The position numbers were made by a program, and so were the translations under genes. From contig NC_135174.1 in the NCBI RefSeq assembly GCF_041146795.1, positions 22,902,878 to 22,966,877 on the forward strand: a DNA stretch of 64,000 bases, given 5' to 3'. Source of the DNA: Maylandia zebra. Taxonomy: Eukaryota > Chordata > Actinopteri > Cichliformes > Cichlidae. The notes under the pieces are model-generated. The model saw only the letters and a list, made by a program, of their open reading frames with translations. It was not told the DNA's origin and did not search any database. Of the stretch, positions 59,014-64,000 are shown piece after piece; position 1 is the first letter of the stretch; every line of letters begins with the position of its first letter.

Positions 59014-60191
59014 CATATTTTAAAAAGACAATATTGCCCTGATCTGCGTTTCTTGCACCAACCTCCCCATCTCCACCCATTATTAAATTAAAACATATCA
59101 CTACTTGTGTCAAGACCCTGCATATTCTTGCACCTGCTTACATCACAGGTCTGCTTATGCCCTGCAGCACCATTAGGCCCCTTAGATCTCCAACTTCTTT
59201 TAACTATCACAGATGCGGGTCTAAAAAAAGATAGGGGCAAAGTGTCCAGACTGTGGAAATTTATGGTTAACTCTTTTGTCTGGTTTGGCTGTTTGAATCA
59301 AAGTGCAGCCAATGCTTAGTCTGTGTATGAGTGCACTGCTAAGAGGGATTTTGTTCATTCGGAGGTAAACTTCAGTTAGGTGTGAAAATGTACGCTAACG
59401 CCTAAAACATAAAGAGAGCAGCAGGACTGAATATTTCCACTTCAGAGACATTGAGAGCCAATTTGGGGAATCAAGGCCCTGGAAAAAATAAAAGCATTTT
59501 TTCCTTATAGGACATTTATTCCTATAGGGTGCAGGTATTTTTGACAGCTATCTGGTGTTAAGGAGCTATTGCTAACTAGTTGCTGTCATATGTGTAAAAC
59601 TATAAAGGTGTGCTTCTGGTCACTTTTTAAACTGCCCAATTAAGGTTTTTTAAAGACACTGCTGAAATCTCTAAAGATCTTTTATTTCAAATGCAATCAC
59701 CCGTGCATCACCCTCTTAAAATGTAGTCCTGTCTTTGTCTTTATTGGTTCTTAATTAATTGGTTATGTAAGACTGTTCCATGGTGACTTTTAACATGGAC
59801 CGTTTTACAGCTGAGCAAGGGAACTAATTATTTAAATAGACTGTTCTGCAGCTGTAACAATGTTAAGATGTTGCTAAAATGAGGACAAGCGAGCAAGTTC
59901 ATGTGAATATCTTGTCAGTTTGGCTTCTGTTGTGACAGGTTCAACACTGTACCAGGATTTTTTGTGTGCTGATTTACTCAGAATATTTTAGTTTTGTTCC
60001 ATGGGTGAAAATATTTCACAACACAAATGAAATGAAACCCGTTGGGTACTCGATCTCAACACTTTTTTAAACCTCTGTGACAGCAAGCATGAGCCCCGCT
60101 AAAGAAGTCTGCTCTGAGCTGCTGTTGCATCATCCACCTTCAGAACCATGACAACCACAAGCATTGAATGAAGCACTCTTTTTCATTGCAG

Positions 60192-60257
60192 GCTGAAGGA
60201 TCCTCTTTCTTGCAGATGGGAGTCTCCCTGGAGCAGCAGGTCAACTGCATATTCAAG
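60192..60257 (+). CDS. grin2c: grin2c exon: amino-terminal domain
   Basis: 66 nt, 22 codons, phase 0. The acceptor is ATTGCAG at 60191 and the donor is GTATGG at 60258. The peptide includes SSFLQMGVSLEQQVNCIFK, matching the GluN2 segment (human GRIN2C FLQLGVSLEQQ, as I recall) that links to the EEYDW region of the next exon. Confidence 0.92.
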
Positions 60258-61908
60258 GTATGGAAGTGCATTATTTTAAAGCTGACAAAAACTTAATTCT
60301 TTCAGTTTTGAGGAAAGAAAATTCTAGTTCATTAAATCTTAAGAGGGATGAGGCTGACAAGTCAATTGCAGATCCCCAATTTGAATTTGGAGTTTCCATA
60401 AACGAATACAATCTGCAGCAGACTTTTATTTTACAATTGGCAGGTATATTTTTTGATTGATGTTGTCATTACTGTCTTGATGTTAAACCCAAAGTTAGGC
60501 TCGATACATTTCTAAATAAAAAGAGGAATCACTTCGGCCGTACAATCAAAACAAAACCAAAAGCAACTCAATACCACAGACAGTATTCAAATTACTTGGA
60601 CACTATGAATTCATGCGTTTGTCAGTGAAGTGCTGTTGTGAGGCTTTAAGCTAAGTAATGTGGTTTCTGTCATCTTGGTGTTTTGAAACCTGTAGACCTT
60701 ATTTTCACCAGGTGACCTTAAAGTCATGTGTTTACTAAGGTTACAGAGCAGGCATCTGAGGGCCGTTTTACCATAGACTTCTGTACACCCAGAAGTCAGA
60801 TGACAACCTTTCTGCACCTCTGAAGCCTACTAGTTAACACTTTGTCTTAGTTGTTTAATCGAAATGGTAGTAAACTAAAGTTTTAGCCACAAGGAATAAT
60901 TTCATAGGGAATGGAAACACTAGGAAACACAGGCAAAATCACAGGGAAGCATAGAGCAATGAGAAGTGAATACACAAACAAGGAAACTGAGGTAATGAGC
61001 CCAGGGGAAACTACACGGCAGGAACAAATAAAAGAAGAGACAAGTGAAGAAGAACTCTATCAAAAGAAAACACAGAAAGAACCAGGAACTGAAACATCGA
61101 GGAATCAAGATACTTTTTCATTCTCGTTGCCACATTTCTGAAAGCCAACATAATGTTAAACAGCAACAACAACAAGAATTCAGAGTTCACAACAGAAAAA
61201 CCTTTGTCCAAAAAACAGCTCCATGACACTTTGTGCAATCAATTGCCTTTACCCCTTGAAACCAGTAGTTGCTGAGGGTAAAAGCAAAAGCCTCCTTGTG
61301 ATTGCTTTGGTCACTTGCAACTTGCAGCAGTTGCACCTATCAAGCATAGATCATGTTTGCAGACACGCATAAGGTACTCGCCAAACAATATTGAGACTGA
61401 AAAATGAAAAACCAGAAACGGAGAATGTTTGTCTACAGAGCAAAAGTTGTGTTTTTGGAAACGTGCTGGCTGCAGCAAATTTTACTAACCTTTAGCCTTT
61501 CAAAAGTGTTTTAAGACATGTCGGCACCTTTATGCAAATTACAGCTGACTGCTGCAATCTGCTAGCGACTAAAGCAGCACCCTCTTTGTGACCTGTTTCA
61601 CCTAGCAACAGCTCCAGGGCCCACTCACTAACTGTAACTGTACCTTTTCCCCCTTGTGATTGGTAGCTGAGGATGAGGAGAGATCATTTGGAAGAACTGA
61701 ACATGATTTTTTAAGATGCAAAATTCAGACATTAATGACCCATAATAGCAGACAGTAGATATATTAATCTACTCTTTAAAACATAATACATTTGTCCAAG
61801 TTAGGGTTTACCATTTACTCTACTTCTTTACTTTTACTGCACCTTAGAGGATGTGACAATATTTTTTCTTGCAGCAGATATTGATAATTCTGCATGTGTC
61901 TGTTTCAG
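60258..61908 (+). other. grin2c: grin2c intron
   Basis: No exon recognised. The open frames near 60260-60460 and 60911-61226 are unlike GluN2 and lack splice context. The part at about 61240-61640 has 'ttgcaacttgcagcagttgcacc'-type motifs that may belong to the dispersed repeat at 6380 and 8990, but the match is weak. Confidence 0.7.
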
Positions 61909-62097
61909 ATGATGGAGGAGTATGACTGGGGCGAATTTGCTGTGATCACCAGCCTAATGCCGGGCTACGACACCTTTGTGGATATAGTTCAGTCCTACAC
62001 AGATACTTCCTACTTCTTGTGGAATGTGCAGGATATAATGTCTCTGGAAATGTCCGTTGGAGCAAGTGACATGAAGCTCAAACGCATGCTTCAGCAG
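61909..62097 (+). CDS. grin2c: grin2c exon: amino-terminal domain
   Basis: 189 nt, 63 codons, phase 0. The acceptor is TTTCAG at 61908 and the donor is GTACGA at 62098. The peptide starts MMEEYDWGEFAVITSL and contains LMPGYDTFVD, matching human GRIN2C VLEEYDWSAFAVITSLHPG as I recall it. It ends KLKRMLQQ. The Met codons at the start are internal to the protein, not a start site. Confidence 0.94.
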
Positions 62098-62882
62098 GTA
62101 CGACAAGTCACTTTGAAATGTTAAGGGATTCTATTATCTGGGAGATTAAATCACAAGCTACTGTTTTCCTGTTTTAATGGGCAGTATGCATGAAACGCAG
62201 GGGCAGGAGGCAAGTAGTTGAGCCTATCCCAGGTGTCATAGGATGAGAGATGGGGTACACCGTGGCCAGGTCACCAATCTGTTGTAAGGCTTTCACACAG
62301 AGATAGACTAAAATGTTATTAGCTTTGTCTGTTGCCAGACGGCTATGACATTTTGTCTCTGTTCGAAGTAATGGCACTGGTTCAGGGTGGGTACTCTGAA
62401 GCATAATGTTGCAGCACTAATCTTTTTAACATTAACGTGTAATTTAACATAAAGCAATATGTTTTTGGAGTCGTTTTCAGTGCTCAGAACTGACCAAATA
62501 CTGAGTAAAAAGTGAAAAGTACAAAATGAGTGAAAAGGAAAGTAATCAGCCTGCGAGAACAAAGCAAAACACAAACCTCCCAAATGGGAAACAAGCTGTG
62601 TTCTGGTGGCAGACTTGGAAAATTTGCCACAGGCATCCCTCCTGCCTCCATATGCAGACCCTAATATTGCTTAAAACAGGGAAGTTAGCTCTAGGTGTTC
62701 AATATTGCAGCAGCTGGGGAGACGAGGCATCTTGTGGACACCGTGAGCTTTCCTCTTTAATGAGAGCTGCTTCTTTTGTTGTATGTAAACTTAGTAAACA
62801 TCTATGTTATCCAAGTTAGCTGCTTCTGATGACTTAGTAGTGCAGCGTGCTCAGGATATTCTGATTTATTGTCCATCTGCAG
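62098..62882 (+). other. grin2c: grin2c intron with repeat fragment
   Basis: Contains a diverged interspersed repeat at about 62165-62300 ('gagatggggtacaccgtggccaggtcaccaatctgttgtaaggct'), the family seen at 8480, 29030 and 47900. Nothing else recognised. Confidence 0.8.
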
Positions 62883-63223
62883 TTGGACTCCCAGGTTCTG
62901 CTGGCGTACTGCTCACACGAAGAGGCGCAGTACCTTTTTAAAAATGCCGCTGAGGTTGGTCTGTTGGGGCCAGGCTACATCTGGATCCTCCCCAGTCTGG
63001 CCGTGGGCAACCCTGACAGCTCTCCACCTGCCAGCTTTCCTATAGGTGTAATCGGTGTGATTACCGACCAGTGGAGGAAAAGCTTGCGGCAGAGAGTGAG
63101 GGAGGGTGTCGCCATCGTAGCCAAAGGGGCAGATAGTTTCAAGCGGCAATATGGTTTTATCCCCGAGGGACACGGTGACTGCAACAAGCCGGCTAAACAC
63201 TCAGACAACTACACTCTGTTCAG
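62883..63223 (+). CDS. grin2c: grin2c exon: amino-terminal domain, second lobe
   Basis: 341 nt: 113 codons plus two bases. The acceptor is TGCAG at 62882 and the donor is GTGAAG at 63224. The peptide LDSQVLLAYCSHEEAQYLF, AAEVGLLGPGYIWILPSLA, PPASFPIGVIGVITDQWR, then LRQRVREGVAIVAKGA follows human GRIN2C closely (LDAPVFVAYCSREEAEVLF, LVGPGHVWLVPNLALGS and so on, as I recall). This is the best evidence that the gene is grin2c and not another GluN2. It ends FR with the Arg codon split across the intron. Confidence 0.95.
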
Positions 63224-63615
63224 GTGAAGCAACACTATGCAGGTGTTACTTGTTTTGTTACTCATTGAAATTTGTGCGAGTATAGCGCCTCTTTAGCATG
63301 TGGTCTGAAATGCTAATTAATTTGGATTCATTATAAACAGTCTAGTCTGTCATGGATTAATGTATTAAGAGACAGTGAAATCACTCAGTGGGAACACTAG
63401 GCTGTCAGACCAATCACCTGCCGCTATCATCGCCTAATGAGCTACTTCCAGTCTCCTACATTAGATTAAGCTCCCGGGGGGAGCTTTAGATTTAATTAGC
63501 AGGTGATCATTGTATGTGCATGCATCCGTGTGAATGAATATGCATATTCTGATTTCTAGAAAGCAGAAGTCAAACTTCCTTGATTGCATACTGTTTATGT
63601 TTCTGTTGGGATTAG

Positions 63616-63730
63616 ACACATGCTGAATGTGACTTGGGAGAGAAGAGATCTGTCGTTCAACAACCAAGGCTTCCTCTCAAACCCTTCTATGGTTATCATT
63701 TCTTTGGACCGGGACAGAATCTGGGACAAG
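63616..63730 (+). CDS. grin2c: grin2c exon: end of amino-terminal domain (gene continues past window)
   Basis: 115 nt. The acceptor is ATTAG at 63615 and the donor is GTACTG at 63731. The first base completes the split Arg codon. The peptide [34 protein letters not shown] matches the GluN2C segment LLNVTWEGRDFSF through MVVIALNRHRLWE as I recall it. N-V-T is a potential N-glycosylation site. The ligand-binding domain, channel and cytoplasmic tail lie to the right of the window. Confidence 0.94.
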
Positions 63731-64000
63731 GTACTGAGAAGCTTTAACTGAATTACACACACTGGCACAGAAACACACCATGAGCAGGGCAAGACAAAAT
63801 GCATTTAAAATAAAATCTGGGATTTTGTTTCTCCTTCAAAATGTTTGCACTTTTTAACAGACATCATAAGTGTTGGTGTGGGTATGTGTATCATGCCTGT
63901 GTGCTCAGGCTTGTCATGACATGAGAAGAGCACAGTTGTTGTTGTTTTTTTAGCAAAAATGATGGACATTACTTCCATAGGCTCAGAATCACAGCCTCTA
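63731..64000 (+). other. grin2c: grin2c intron, truncated by window end
   Basis: No feature recognised. The gene must continue because the ligand-binding and channel domains are not yet encoded. Confidence 0.85.

Larger units (their letters stand above)
48759..60191 (+). other. grin2c: Large grin2c intron (11.4 kb)
   Basis: No host exon recognised between the 33-codon exon and the next one. It holds several repeats listed separately. The segments 48760-52200, 52270-53910, 54870-57170 and 57860-60190 contain no repeat family I can name, apart from short CA and poly-C runs (49578-49602, 49955-49965). Some of this may be conserved regulatory DNA, but that cannot be judged without alignment. Confidence 0.75.

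Overview
The window is teleost genomic DNA, most likely from a percomorph fish. It is AT-rich, with long introns, a dense and varied load of DNA transposons, LINEs and tRNA-derived SINEs, and only two recognisable host genes, both on the + strand. At the left edge are the last two coding exons of rgs9 in the long, brain-type form (RGS9-2-like tail). At the right edge is the 5' half of grin2c, the GluN2C subunit of the NMDA-type glutamate receptor, which runs off the window. From general knowledge, human RGS9 and GRIN2C both lie on distal 17q (17q24 and 17q25), so their adjacency fits an old chromosomal block. Both proteins act in neuronal signalling: RGS9 speeds shut-off of Gi/o-type G proteins and GluN2C forms glutamate-gated channels.

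Layout. 1-1575: sequence inferred to be rgs9 intron, with a (TTCC)18 microsatellite. 1576-1979 and 5786-5948: rgs9 coding exons, separated by an intron holding a near full-length non-LTR retrotransposon (2192-5428, 14-bp target duplications, one frame break). 5949 to about 8350: probable rgs9 3' UTR. 9931-14463: a Tc1/mariner-type element (A) with an internally deleted transposase, split by a second element (B, 11115-13736). 18.2-20.0 kb: AT-rich repeat, a SINE and a decayed Tc1-like copy. 20143-25748: a composite repeat invaded by element D (20820-25462), whose three-exon transposase reads as intact. D is invaded by C (22965-25219, a deleted relative of A), and C by P (23381-24371, a deleted pogo/Tigger-like element). 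26-34 kb: gene-free, with LINE and SINE remnants. Around 34.4 kb: a candidate non-coding first or second exon of grin2c. 34.5-46.7 kb: inferred grin2c intron with a very young miniature LTR element (40071-41290, minus strand, tRNA-Pro primer site, no gag/pol), SINEs, a MITE, a 5'-truncated LINE and a decayed Tc1 element. 46710-63730: six grin2c coding exons covering the signal peptide and most of the amino-terminal domain, with introns carrying further repeats and two perfect inverted repeats.

No host RNA gene, CRISPR array or prokaryotic feature is visible. The most unusual content is the miniature LTR element and the nested set of related TA-inserting elements. Their transposase genes are spliced and carry Gly/Arg-rich N-termini, and other copies in the window give empty sites for two of the insertions.
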